From positions 124,001 to 188,000 of the forward strand of contig JAGVMP010000019.1 of the NCBI GenBank assembly GCA_020053735.1: a stretch of DNA of 64,000 nucleotides. Reading direction: 5' to 3'. This stretch comes from Pseudomonadota bacterium. GTDB taxonomy: Bacteria > Pseudomonadota > Gammaproteobacteria > Burkholderiales > Methylophilaceae. Positions 54,577 through 63,421 of the stretch are shown in pieces (the first letter of the stretch is position 1; every line of letters begins with the position of its first letter). The translations under genes were made by a program, and so were the position numbers. Under the pieces are notes generated by a model. The model was given only the letters and a program-made list of their open reading frames with translations. It was not told the origin of the DNA and ran no database searches.

Positions 54577-54655
54577 CCTCGCTTTAGCAGAATTTATTAT
54601 GCGCTCGCAAGCTGAGTAAGGCTTTGTTTAAAGTTGGCCACTCAAATCAGCGCAA
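54577..54655 (-). promoter_or_regulatory. SAM-II (SAM-alpha) riboswitch upstream of metZ
   Basis: The minus-strand RNA has the SAM-II signature in order: TGCGCTGATTT, a variable insert, TTGCGAGCGCA, then ATAAAT, GCTAAA and a terminal GAGG. The P1 stem UGCGC/GCGCA is perfect, with a U-A pair where the well-studied aptamer has C-G. The variable insert forms its own stem (GAGTGGC paired with GCC and ACTC) and is longer than in the minimal aptamer. metZ, the following gene, is a classic SAM-II target. Known SAM-II examples are mainly in alphaproteobacteria. Confidence 0.88.
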
Positions 54656-54713
54656 TTTCATGTTATGCCTAACAAAACCCTAGGTCAAGCATTTTTTATT
54701 TCTTCAAGCAATT

Positions 54714-56261
54714 TTATGCTGCAGAAACTTCCTCTGCATCTTCTTCGGCATCAATCAAATTTAAATCCATTTGTGTGCTGGCATTAGCAGGTTTTTGCTT
54801 TTTATTCGCATCACCACGCGCAGACTCTATACGATTCAAATAGGCAGCGTCCACATCTCCCGTGACATACTTGCCATCAAAGCAACTACAATCAAAGTCA
54901 GCAATCGCGGTATTGCTTAGCTTAATGTCACCTACCAAATCATCTAAATCCTGATAAATCAGCGCATCAGCGCCAATTTCTTTGCAGATCTCTTCATCAC
55001 TGCGGCCTGTGGCAAGCAACTCATCTCGGCTTGGCATATCAATGCCATACACATTGGGAAAGCGCACTGGTGGTGCAGCCGAAGCAAAGTACACTTTATT
55101 GGCGCCTGCATCGCGTGCCATTTGCACAATTTGCTGAGATGTCGTGCCGCGCACGATGGAGTCATCCACCAACAATACATTTTTGCCTTTAAACTCAATG
55201 CCTATCGGGTTGAGTTTTTGCCTAACAGACTTTTTACGTAAAGCCTGACCTGGCATAATAAAAGTGCGGCCAATGTAGCGGTTTTTAATGAAACCTTCGC
55301 GATAATCTAACCCCAAGCTAATGCCTACTTGTAAAGCGCTCGGCCGGCTGGTGTCTGGAATCGGTATTACGACGTCAATTTTTTTATCAGCCCATTCGCG
55401 CTTAATTTTGTTGGCCAAGCTAACGCCCATATCTAAGCGGGTTTGATACACCGAAATGCCATCGATCACTGAATCTGGCCTAGCTAAATAAACATACTCG
55501 AAAATACACGGGTTAAGTTTTGCGTTTTCAGCGCATTGGCGGCTAAACAGGTTGCCATCCATATCGATAAATATAGCTTCGCCAGGTTCTACATCGCGCA
55601 TCATTTTGAAGCCTAGCACGTCTAGTGCTACGCTTTCTGAGGCTACGATATATTCGGTGCCTTTGTCGGTTTCTTGCTTACCGATTACCAATGGGCGAAT
55701 GCCATTCGGGTCACGAAACGCCAGTAAACCAAAATTAGCAATCATCGCAACGACCGCATACGCGCCTTTGCAACGACGATGCACACCAGCCACTGCATCA
55801 AACGCCATATCGGTATTAAGTACTGCGTTTTTAGAGGTTTTTTCAATTTCGTGCGCCAACACATTCAGCAGCACTTCAGAATCCGAACTGGTATTGATGT
55901 GACGTAAATCTTGGCGGAACATTTCAGACTTTAACTGCTCGGAGTTGGTGAGGTTGCCATTGTGGCCTAGCACGATACCAAATGGCGAATTCACATAAAA
56001 CGGTTGTGCCTCGGCGGCACTGGATGAACCCGCTGTGGGATAGCGCACGTGGCCGATGCCAACATTACCAATGAGACTGCGCATATGGCGGGTTTGAAAT
56101 ACATCTTTCACCAAGCCATTATTTTTATGCATAAAAAACGTGTTTCCATCGCAGGTCACAATACCTGCAGCATCTTGCCCGCGATGCTGTAGCACCAGCA
56201 GGCCATCGTACAGCAGCTGGTTAACTGGGTTTTTACCGACGATACCGATTACACCACACAT
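54714..56261 (-). CDS. purF: amidophosphoribosyltransferase
   Basis: It catalyses the first committed step of purine synthesis. The 515 residues begin MCGVIGIVG, with Cys2 as the glutaminase nucleophile after Met removal, and contain [26 protein letters not shown], and the PRPP-binding [18 protein letters not shown]. The last ~45 residues are a variable tail rich in Lys, Asp and Glu. The family carries no Fe-S propeptide in this form. It is 75 bp downstream of cvpA, a standard pairing. Confidence 0.95.
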   Translation of the reverse strand: MCGVIGIVGKNPVNQLLYDGLLVLQHRGQDAAGIVTCDGNTFFMHKNNGLVKDVFQTRHMRSLIGNVGIGHVRYPTAGSSSAAEAQPFYVNSPFGIVLGHNGNLTNSEQLKSEMFRQDLRHINTSSDSEVLLNVLAHEIEKTSKNAVLNTDMAFDAVAGVHRRCKGAYAVVAMIANFGLLAFRDPNGIRPLVIGKQETDKGTEYIVASESVALDVLGFKMMRDVEPGEAIFIDMDGNLFSRQCAENAKLNPCIFEYVYLARPDSVIDGISVYQTRLDMGVSLANKIKREWADKKIDVVIPIPDTSRPSALQVGISLGLDYREGFIKNRYIGRTFIMPGQALRKKSVRQKLNPIGIEFKGKNVLLVDDSIVRGTTSQQIVQMARDAGANKVYFASAAPPVRFPNVYGIDMPSRDELLATGRSDEEICKEIGADALIYQDLDDLVGDIKLSNTAIADFDCSCFDGKYVTGDVDAAYLNRIESARGDANKKQKPANASTQMDLNLIDAEEDAEEVSAA

Positions 56262-56335
56262 AAATTTATGTTCCTCATTCGGTTTCGCTATTAAACCATA
56301 TATTACTCTTGGTACTTTTACTAATCACACATTTC

Positions 56336-56827
56336 CTAATCATAACTAATATGTTTTGCCACCATTTGTGGCACAAAAGGCAACATACTTTTTACCAATG
56401 CTTCTAATGGTGAGCTAAACATGGCGTTGGTCCAGCGCACATCTTTAGGCAAACTAGTCAATCCCGCCAAAAACACCAGCACGCACACAATCAACAAGCC
56501 ACGCGCAAAACCAAACACTGCGCCTACACCGCGATTTAACCAATTCAAGCCGATTTTTTTAATCAAAGTAGACAGCGCAATAATCAGCAAGCTTGCCACC
56601 AACAAAACACCAAAAAAAACAATGACATATGCTGCCAGAATCTTTAATGCCTCACTTGGAATATTAGTTGGTAGCAACGGAATAAGCTGTACAGCGTAAG
56701 TTTTAGCGACATAAATAGCCACTAACCAACCAGCAATCGCCAACACTTCACGCACAGCACCACGCATCATGCTCACTACAATAGAAATACCAATAATGAT
56801 AAAAACGATGTAATCAAAACTGGTCAT
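56336..56827 (-). CDS. cvpA: CvpA family membrane protein
   Basis: The 163 residues form four membrane helices with the family pattern DYIVFIIIGISIVVSMMRGA, VREVLAIAGWLVAIYVA, and GVGAVFGFARGLLIV. In E. coli CvpA is needed for colicin V production and bile tolerance; its molecular role is unsettled. It lies between the SPOR gene and purF, the usual order. Confidence 0.92.
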   Translation of the reverse strand: MTSFDYIVFIIIGISIVVSMMRGAVREVLAIAGWLVAIYVAKTYAVQLIPLLPTNIPSEALKILAAYVIVFFGVLLVASLLIIALSTLIKKIGLNWLNRGVGAVFGFARGLLIVCVLVFLAGLTSLPKDVRWTNAMFSSPLEALVKSMLPFVPQMVAKHISYD

Positions 56828-56846
56828 TGCGTGACTTTTGCAGGCA

Positions 56847-57428
56847 TTACTGACTGACTACCATGCCCGTGAGACCAGCGTCTTTAATGTTTTCTAGCGC
56901 AATCGCTGCTTCGTTTCTATCGCCAAACACTTGTGTGCGTAAACGTATTTTTTGGCCTTTATCAGTGCTTATTTTTTCGGTTTGGGATTTATAGCCTAAA
57001 TCACTCAACTTTGTTTGTAGCTGCTTCACATTCGCCGCATCTGAAAATACGCCCACTTGCACATAAAACTTGGTGCTAGCTGCTTTTTCCTTTGCAGGCG
57101 TTGCTGCTTCAGTATCCGCAGCGGTTGGTATACTAGTTGCTATATTCGTGTCCTTCTCAGGCAAAGATTCTGGGGCGGTTTCGTCAATCACTGTTCCCGC
57201 AGGCTCAGCTGGCACAATACTTGAATCAAAATCTGAAGGTACAGTTTGCGCTTGCTCTCTAGGGAGTGTGATGGTGATTTTTTCTGCAGGGGTAATTGCG
57301 GCACGGTCTTTTAGTATCATCGGCAGCACAATCACCATCAATAACACCAACGCAATTGCACCCACTAAGCGGCGGCGCGCACGTTTCTTTAAATTTAACT
57401 CTAGGTCGCCTGCTGGCTCTCTTTGCAT
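56847..57428 (-). CDS. SPOR domain cell-envelope protein (DedD-like)
   Basis: The 193 residues have a short basic cytoplasmic start (LKKRARRR), one membrane helix at about 20-40 (LVGAIALVLLMVIVLPMIL), a Pro/Thr/Ala/Glu-rich periplasmic linker, and a C-terminal SPOR domain at about 120-190 (KFYVQVGVFSDAANVKQLQT, RLRTQVFGDRNEA). SPOR domains bind denuded septal peptidoglycan, so it is probably a divisome protein like DedD. It sits between folC and cvpA. Confidence 0.9.
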   Translation of the reverse strand: MQREPAGDLELNLKKRARRRLVGAIALVLLMVIVLPMILKDRAAITPAEKITITLPREQAQTVPSDFDSSIVPAEPAGTVIDETAPESLPEKDTNIATSIPTAADTEAATPAKEKAASTKFYVQVGVFSDAANVKQLQTKLSDLGYKSQTEKISTDKGQKIRLRTQVFGDRNEAAIALENIKDAGLTGMVVSQ

Positions 57429-57500
57429 GATTTACCTTTTACCCACTTTAATATCACTACGATATATATAGAGACACGCTATCTAATTTACAAGCATTGA

Positions 57501-58865
57501 CTACTCGCTCGCAGACTGCTTTGCAGCCATCGCATCTGCCACGGTGTAAAACGAACCGAATACGATTATTCTATCATTTTTATCGGCATCGATACAGGCA
57601 GCAGCTAGTGCAGCAGCCACATCGTCAAACATATGAATAGGCTTTTTGCTGTCATTTTTAATATTGTCAGATTTAATTAAAATACTCTGTAAAGTAAGGG
57701 CTGTAGCTCCACGTGCGCTATGTATATCAGCTAAATACCATGCATCAATTTCATCACGTATCGCCTCAATCACGCCGGCAATATCCTTATCCGCCAACAT
57801 GCCAAAAACCGCCAGCGTATTGCCTGAACATGGGATGGATTTTAAATTTTCTGCAAGCGATTTCGCCGCGTGGGGGTTATGTGCCACATCCACAATCACT
57901 AGTGGCTCTGATTGTAACTGCTGAAAACGCCCTATCAAACGCACCGCCCTGAGAGCCTGATGGATATTGGCTTGCAGGCCAGCACTTGACTGCTCGGGTG
58001 TAGCTATAGGTAAAATATCATTTAAATGCAGCACTGCACACACCACGCAGGCAGCATTATTTAGCTGAAAATCACCAATTAAGCCAAGTTTTGGCAGGTC
58101 TAAATGAATATTTTCATCCGAATATTGCCAACCATCTTTAGACTTTTTTACCTGAAAATCGCGCCGGATGAGTTGTAAATCTGCTCCGATTTTTTTTGCG
58201 TACTCTACTAAACTACTGGGCGGGTTTTCATCACCGCAAATGGCAAGCTTATTCGCGCGAAATACGCCCGCTTTTTCAAAGCCAATTTGTTCGCGCGTAT
58301 CGCCCAAAAACTCCATGTGGTCTAAATCAATATTAGTGACAATGGCACAACTTGGTTCAAACGCATTTACTGCGTCTAACCTGCCACCCAAGCCAATTTC
58401 CAAAATAGCAATATCCAGGTTTTGATGAGGCAAGTTTTGACAACAAAAGTGCCACATCGCCGCTAATGTGCCCATCTCAAAATAGGTGAGTGCTACATCG
58501 CCGCGCGCCGCTTCAACTGCTGTAAATGCAGCACATAAATCGTCATCTGATATCAGCTGTAAGTTCACACTCACGCGCTCGTTATAGTGGTTGATGTGCG
58601 GCGAAGTGTAACAACCCACATCATAGCCAGCCTGTACATAAATATGACTGAGCATAGCGCAGACGGAGCCTTTGCCATTAGTGCCTGCCACAGTGATGAT
58701 GGGGAAAGTGGGGTTAAGTTGCAGCTTATCAATGACTAACTTGACCCTGTCTAAACCCATGGCAATGGCTTTTGGGTGCAGAACTTCGATGTAAGTCAGC
58801 CATTCAACTGCGGTTTTAGCTTGCGTTTTTATCTTGACGTTTGGCTGGGATTTGTTGGGTGTCAC
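57501..58865 (-). CDS. folC: bifunctional dihydrofolate/folylpolyglutamate synthase
   Basis: The 454 residues contain the Mur-ligase-type P-loop VAGTNGKGSVCAMLSHI, YTSPHINHYNERV, EIGLGGRLDAVN and VDVAHNPHAAKSLAENL. The enzyme adds glutamate to dihydropteroate and to folates, needed for C1 metabolism. The start codon is GTG at 58865; the surrounding sequence is duplicated in tandem (58857-58894). The N-terminal 18 residues are Lys/Gln-rich and weakly conserved, so a later start is possible. Confidence 0.93.
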   Translation of the reverse strand: MTPNKSQPNVKIKTQAKTAVEWLTYIEVLHPKAIAMGLDRVKLVIDKLQLNPTFPIITVAGTNGKGSVCAMLSHIYVQAGYDVGCYTSPHINHYNERVSVNLQLISDDDLCAAFTAVEAARGDVALTYFEMGTLAAMWHFCCQNLPHQNLDIAILEIGLGGRLDAVNAFEPSCAIVTNIDLDHMEFLGDTREQIGFEKAGVFRANKLAICGDENPPSSLVEYAKKIGADLQLIRRDFQVKKSKDGWQYSDENIHLDLPKLGLIGDFQLNNAACVVCAVLHLNDILPIATPEQSSAGLQANIHQALRAVRLIGRFQQLQSEPLVIVDVAHNPHAAKSLAENLKSIPCSGNTLAVFGMLADKDIAGVIEAIRDEIDAWYLADIHSARGATALTLQSILIKSDNIKNDSKKPIHMFDDVAAALAAACIDADKNDRIIVFGSFYTVADAMAAKQSASE

Positions 58866-58894
58866 GTTAAATACTGGGTGTCACATTAAATATG
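58857..58894. repeat. 19-bp tandem duplication at the folC start
   Basis: GGGTGTCACGTTAAATACT at 58857-58875 is followed directly by a second copy with three differences at 58876-58894. The first copy holds the GTG start codon of folC; the second lies just upstream of it and is out of frame. Confidence 0.75.
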
Positions 58895-58949
58895 ATTTGG
58901 AAATATGGTTAGGCTACTTTTGATTAGCTACTATGCTTGTTTAGTTTGG

Positions 58950-59816
58950 TTATGCCGCTTTTGGCATGCGCATTAGGCTAGATAAAATATTCGCTAGTCT
59001 TTGGCGCATTTCACGTCTATCAATAATTAAATCCACCGCGCCATGGTCTACCAAAAACTCTGCACGTTGAAAGCCCTCCGGTAGAGTTTCGCGAACAGTT
59101 TGTTCAATCACGCGCGGGCCAGCAAAGCCAATCAGCGCGTTTGGCTCCGCCACAATGACATCACCCAACATGGCAAAACTGGCCGAAACGCCACCCATGG
59201 TCGGGTCTGTCAACACCGAAATATACGGTAAACCTGCATTCGATAACTTAGTCAGCGCAGCACTTGTTTTAGCCATTTGCATCAACGATAACAAACCTTC
59301 TTGCATGCGTGCGCCGCCACTGGCAGAGATGCAAATAAATGCGGCTTTATTCTGAATAGCAGCATCCACACCGCGCACAAAGCGCTCACCCACTACAGAA
59401 CCCATCGAGCCACCCATAAATTTAAACTCAAACGCCGCCACAACCACATTTACCCCATGAAGTTTGCCCTGCATCACAACGAGCGCGTCTTTCTCACCAC
59501 CCTCTTTTTGCGCAGCTTTCATACGGTCGACATAGCTTTTACTATCTTTAAATTTAAGCGAATCCACTGGCTCAACATTGGCACCTATTTCGGCACGATT
59601 TTCTGGGTCTAACAATTGGTTTAAACGGTTGCGTGCGCCAATTCTATTATGATGTGCACATTTGGGACATACTTCTAAATTGTTGTCCAAATCGGTTTTA
59701 TAAAGCACCGTTAAACATGATTCACATTTGCTCCACAGGCCTTCTGGTACGTTTTTCTTCTGTGCAGAATCAACAACACGTTTAATTTTTTGTGGAATTT
59801 TATCTAACCAGCTCAT
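58950..59816 (-). CDS. accD: acetyl-CoA carboxylase carboxyltransferase subunit beta
   Basis: AccD, with AccA, transfers the carboxyl from biotin to acetyl-CoA. The 288 residues have an N-terminal zinc ribbon (Cys31, Cys34, Cys50, Cys53: CESC, CPKC) and the crotonase-like carboxyltransferase fold ([59 protein letters not shown]). It follows trpA by 20 bp in the conserved trp-acc-fol gene string. Confidence 0.95.
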   Translation of the reverse strand: MSWLDKIPQKIKRVVDSAQKKNVPEGLWSKCESCLTVLYKTDLDNNLEVCPKCAHHNRIGARNRLNQLLDPENRAEIGANVEPVDSLKFKDSKSYVDRMKAAQKEGGEKDALVVMQGKLHGVNVVVAAFEFKFMGGSMGSVVGERFVRGVDAAIQNKAAFICISASGGARMQEGLLSLMQMAKTSAALTKLSNAGLPYISVLTDPTMGGVSASFAMLGDVIVAEPNALIGFAGPRVIEQTVRETLPEGFQRAEFLVDHGAVDLIIDRREMRQRLANILSSLMRMPKAA

Positions 59817-59836
59817 GTTTTACCCCTTATTCAGCT

Positions 59837-60634
59837 TTATGCATCAATCGCTAAGCGCAACTCTTGCATCAGTTGGCTAATATTGTGCATTAAATTTTCT
59901 TCGGTTGAATTCTCAATCGTCACCACCATGCGGCTGCCCACTACAATCGCGTCGGCAAACTCAGCTACTTGTTTGGCGGTGGCAGCATCTTTTACACCAA
60001 ATCCCACACCAATCGGCAGATTGGTTTTGCTGCGAATTTCTGCCACACGTGCTTTCACTTGTGCTACATCCATATTGGCCGCACCTGTTACGCCTTTTAG
60101 CGAGACATAATACAAAAATCCGCTCGCTTGGTTAACAATTAAATCCACACGTGCAGCATCTGAAGTTGGTGACAACAAGAAGATACTATCCATTCCAGCC
60201 GCTTGCAAACCAGCGATAAACTCTTTGCACTCTTCTGGCGGATAATCTACCGTCAGCACGCCATCCACACCTACAACTTTAGCAGCTTGAATAAATTTTT
60301 CTGCACCCATCGCCTCAATTGGATTTGCATAACCCATTAATATAATGGGGGTTTTAGTATCTGTTAGGCGAAACTCTTTTACCATTTGCAACACTTTGCT
60401 TAAGCCAACTTTATGCAACAACGCGCGTTCGCTAGCGCGCTGAATCACTGGGCCATCTGCCATTGGATCAGAAAATGGAATGCCCAACTCAATCATATCC
60501 GCACCGCTCTTTACCAGCGTGTGCAAAATAGCCACGGTATGGTTTGGGTGCGGATCGCCCGCAGTAATGTAAGGGATTAAGGCTTTTTTGTGATTGGCTT
60601 TAAAGGCTGAGAATACGGTTTGAATGCGCGACAT
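59837..60634 (-). CDS. trpA: tryptophan synthase alpha subunit
   Basis: It cleaves indole-3-glycerol phosphate to indole. The 265 residues have the catalytic Glu49 and Asp60 in the conserved MIELGIPFSDPMADGP and the phosphate loop LPIGVGFGVKDAATAKQV. It forms a complex with TrpB, whose gene lies 4 bp upstream. Confidence 0.96.
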   Translation of the reverse strand: MSRIQTVFSAFKANHKKALIPYITAGDPHPNHTVAILHTLVKSGADMIELGIPFSDPMADGPVIQRASERALLHKVGLSKVLQMVKEFRLTDTKTPIILMGYANPIEAMGAEKFIQAAKVVGVDGVLTVDYPPEECKEFIAGLQAAGMDSIFLLSPTSDAARVDLIVNQASGFLYYVSLKGVTGAANMDVAQVKARVAEIRSKTNLPIGVGFGVKDAATAKQVAEFADAIVVGSRMVVTIENSTEENLMHNISQLMQELRLAIDA

Positions 60635-60638
60635 AAAT

Positions 60639-61901
60639 TTATAAGGTTATATTTGAGAGTTTAGCGACCGTGTTGATATCCTTATCGCCACGACCGGATA
60701 AATTGACTAAAATCACTTCATCTTTGCGCATGGTTTTGGCCATTTTTTCAGCATAAGCTAAAGCATGGCTCGATTCTAGAGCAGGAATAATCCCCTCGGT
60801 GCGGCACAAGCTGTGAAAAGCTGTCATAGCTTCATCATCAGTCACCGCCACATATTCTGCACGTTTAATATCTTTTAACCACGCGTGCTCTGGACCAACA
60901 CCTGGATAATCTAAACCTGCTGAAATTGAGTGTGTTTCAGTAATATTGCCATCAGTATCTTGCATTAAATAGGTGCGATTACCATGCAATACACCAATCG
61001 GGCTATTGGCAGTTAAAGGCGCAGCATGCATGCCCGTTTCCATGCCATGCCCAGCCGCCTCTACGCCAATCAAACGTACATTTGGCACATCGATATAAGG
61101 GTAAAAAATGCCCATGGCATTAGAACCACCACCTACACAGGCAACAACCGCATCTGGCTGACGCCCTATCATTTCTTGCATTTGCTGTTTAGATTCTACG
61201 CCGATTACTGCCTGAAAATCACGCACCATCATCGGGTATGGATGCGGGCCAGCCACTGTGCCAATAATATAGAACGTGTTAGAGATATTGGTCACCCAGT
61301 CACGCATCGCCTCATTCAACGCATCTTTAAGCGTTTTAGAGCCACTTTCCACCGGTACCACAGTTGCGCCTAGCAACTTCATCCTAAACACGTTAGGCGC
61401 TTGGCGTTTCACATCCTCACTGCCCATATATACCACACACTCTAAGCCTAAACGCGCGGCAATAGTTGCTGTGGCCACGCCGTGCTGGCCTGCACCTGTT
61501 TCAGCAATCACACGCGGTTTGCCCATGCGCTTGGCTAACAAGGCTTGGCCGATGGTGTTATTCACTTTGTGTGCGCCAGTATGGTTTAAATCTTCCCGTT
61601 TAAGATAAATCTGCGCACCACCCACTTTGTTAGACCAGCGCTCAGCATGATAAATTGGGCTCGGGCGACCTACAAAATGTTTCAAATCATAAGCATACTC
61701 GGCTAAAAATTGTGGATCGTGACGATATTTTTCATACATCACACGCAGTTCTTCAAGGGCTTCAACCAAAGTTTCAGCTACAAAAATGCCCCCAAACTGT
61801 CCAAAATGGCCGCGCGCATCCGGCATATCGTATGCTTTCTTTTGCTGGGTTTTATTTTGATAGCTTTGATTATTCTGGCTTTGATTTTTAAAGTCTTGCA
61901 T
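60639..61901 (-). CDS. trpB: tryptophan synthase beta subunit
   Basis: It condenses indole with serine using PLP. The 420 residues include the PLP lysine Lys112 in [20 protein letters not shown] and the phosphate loop [15 protein letters not shown]. The first 25 residues ([18 protein letters not shown]) are Asn/Gln-rich and precede the normal start region [13 protein letters not shown]; they appear genuinely translated, because GGAG sits six bases before the first ATG. TrpB proteins usually begin near the second Met. Confidence 0.95.
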   Translation of the reverse strand: MQDFKNQSQNNQSYQNKTQQKKAYDMPDARGHFGQFGGIFVAETLVEALEELRVMYEKYRHDPQFLAEYAYDLKHFVGRPSPIYHAERWSNKVGGAQIYLKREDLNHTGAHKVNNTIGQALLAKRMGKPRVIAETGAGQHGVATATIAARLGLECVVYMGSEDVKRQAPNVFRMKLLGATVVPVESGSKTLKDALNEAMRDWVTNISNTFYIIGTVAGPHPYPMMVRDFQAVIGVESKQQMQEMIGRQPDAVVACVGGGSNAMGIFYPYIDVPNVRLIGVEAAGHGMETGMHAAPLTANSPIGVLHGNRTYLMQDTDGNITETHSISAGLDYPGVGPEHAWLKDIKRAEYVAVTDDEAMTAFHSLCRTEGIIPALESSHALAYAEKMAKTMRKDEVILVNLSGRGDKDINTVAKLSNITL

Positions 61902-61910
61902 TTACTACTC

Positions 61911-62543
61911 CTAACTTTCTTTTACAGCTTGCATGAATGCAGCAATTTTTTCCGCACTCTTTTTGCCTTTGGTTAACTCCACACCACCACTCACATCTAC
62001 TGCATACGGCTGCACTTGCTGAATCGCACCTGCCACATTTTTCGCATCTAGGCCGCCAGCCAAAATGATTGGTTTAGGCAAGTCTTGGGGGATTAAATTC
62101 CAATCAAATGGTTGACCTGTGCCACCATAAGCTTGTTCAGTGTAGGCATCTAATAACAAGGCCTTAGCTGCTTTAAAATCAATTGCGTATTGTAACAAAT
62201 TTGTATCAGGCTTGACGCGAATTGCCTTGTAATATGGCAAGTTTATTTGCGCACATGCTTGCTCACAATCTTGCGGCGTTTCATCCCCATGAAACTGTAC
62301 AATGTCTAAATGCACCTGCGATAAGATAGATTGAATCTCTGCAGCGCCAGCATTAACAAACAAGCCAACAACGCTAACGAATGGCGGCATGGCGGCAACA
62401 ATGTCCTGTGCTTGAGCAATACTCACACAGCGCGGACTAGACGCATAAAACACTAAGCCTATCGCATCCGCCCCTGCGTGAACAGCACATAGCGCGTCTT
62501 CAACACGGGTGATGCCGCAAATTTTTACTCTTGTACGTTTCAT
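61911..62543 (-). CDS. trpF: phosphoribosylanthranilate isomerase
   Basis: It catalyses the Amadori rearrangement in tryptophan synthesis. The 210 residues have the TIM-barrel pattern [64 protein letters not shown] and the phosphate-binding [20 protein letters not shown]. It lies 9 bp upstream of trpB. trpC and trpD are not in the window. Confidence 0.95.
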   Translation of the reverse strand: MKRTRVKICGITRVEDALCAVHAGADAIGLVFYASSPRCVSIAQAQDIVAAMPPFVSVVGLFVNAGAAEIQSILSQVHLDIVQFHGDETPQDCEQACAQINLPYYKAIRVKPDTNLLQYAIDFKAAKALLLDAYTEQAYGGTGQPFDWNLIPQDLPKPIILAGGLDAKNVAGAIQQVQPYAVDVSGGVELTKGKKSAEKIAAFMQAVKES

Positions 62544-62600
62544 TTAATTAAGTGTGTCATATTGTATAAGCGTAGCTGAAACACGACATATTGTCAGTTA

Positions 62601-62646
62601 GATTTGGTTTTAATAAATACGACGATTTAGTCTTAATAAATACAAC
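62601..62646. repeat. 23-bp tandem duplication at the truA 3' end
   Basis: Two adjacent 23-bp units (62601-62623 and 62624-62646) agree at 20 of 23 positions; the core is TTAATAAATAC. The second unit contains the last codons and the stop of truA. It is a short replication-slippage-type duplication with no known role. Confidence 0.75.
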
Positions 62647-63421
62647 CTAGATTACGCTGTGTGTTGGGTAGGCCGAACTTTTCATCATACTTTACGCCCA
62701 CCAAATATAAGCCATTAGGAGAAAACGTAGGTGGCGAAAGCGTACGATTTTTTTGTGCAAGCAAGTCTTGTATCAATGTGGGGGCATGTTTGCCATTACC
62801 CACATAAATAAGCGCACCCACCATATTCCGCACTTGATGCTGCAAAAACGCATTGGCAGCAAACTCAAATACAAGGTACTCACCATGCTGTCCTAGCGTG
62901 GCTATTTGCAAATTTTTAATTGGGCTTTTAGCTTGGCACTCACTGGCACGAAAAGCACTAAAATCATGCTCACCCCGCAGATAGGCAATGGCGGTTTGCA
63001 TGGCAGCCACATCCAAAGGCAGATGATACCAGCCTGCTTTACTGGCCATTATTGCAGGGGAAACTGGCGAATTCAACAATAGGTATTGATACCTGCGCAG
63101 CTGCGCTGAAAAGCGCGCATGAAACTCAACACTGACCGCCTTTGCCCACTGCACGCGTATACTCTCTGGCAAAAAAGCGTTCACCCCACGGACCCAAGCG
63201 CTATCAGGACGTACGGTTTCAGTATCAAAATGTACAATTTGCGCTAGCGCGTGAACCCCAGTGTCGGTGCGGCCTGCGGCGTGGATGCGTATAGCATGTC
63301 TAGCAATATTTTTAATCGCAACCTCTAAAAAATCTTGCACGCCGCATGCATTTGCCTGGCTTTGCCAGCCACAATAAAGCGCACCATCGTACTCTATACT
63401 TAAAGCAATACGCATCATCAA
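62633..63421 (-). CDS. truA: tRNA pseudouridine(38-40) synthase
   Basis: The 262 residues begin RIALSIEYDGALYCGWQSQ and carry the catalytic Asp53 in HAAGRTDTGVHALAQIVHFD, plus NAFLQHQVRNMVGALIYVGN near the C-terminus. The enzyme makes pseudouridine in the anticodon stem-loop of many tRNAs. It overlaps the upstream membrane-protein gene by 4 bp. It is the start of the truA-trpF-trpB-trpA-accD-folC string. Confidence 0.95.
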   Translation of the reverse strand: MMMRIALSIEYDGALYCGWQSQANACGVQDFLEVAIKNIARHAIRIHAAGRTDTGVHALAQIVHFDTETVRPDSAWVRGVNAFLPESIRVQWAKAVSVEFHARFSAQLRRYQYLLLNSPVSPAIMASKAGWYHLPLDVAAMQTAIAYLRGEHDFSAFRASECQAKSPIKNLQIATLGQHGEYLVFEFAANAFLQHQVRNMVGALIYVGNGKHAPTLIQDLLAQKNRTLSPPTFSPNGLYLVGVKYDEKFGLPNTQRNLGCIY

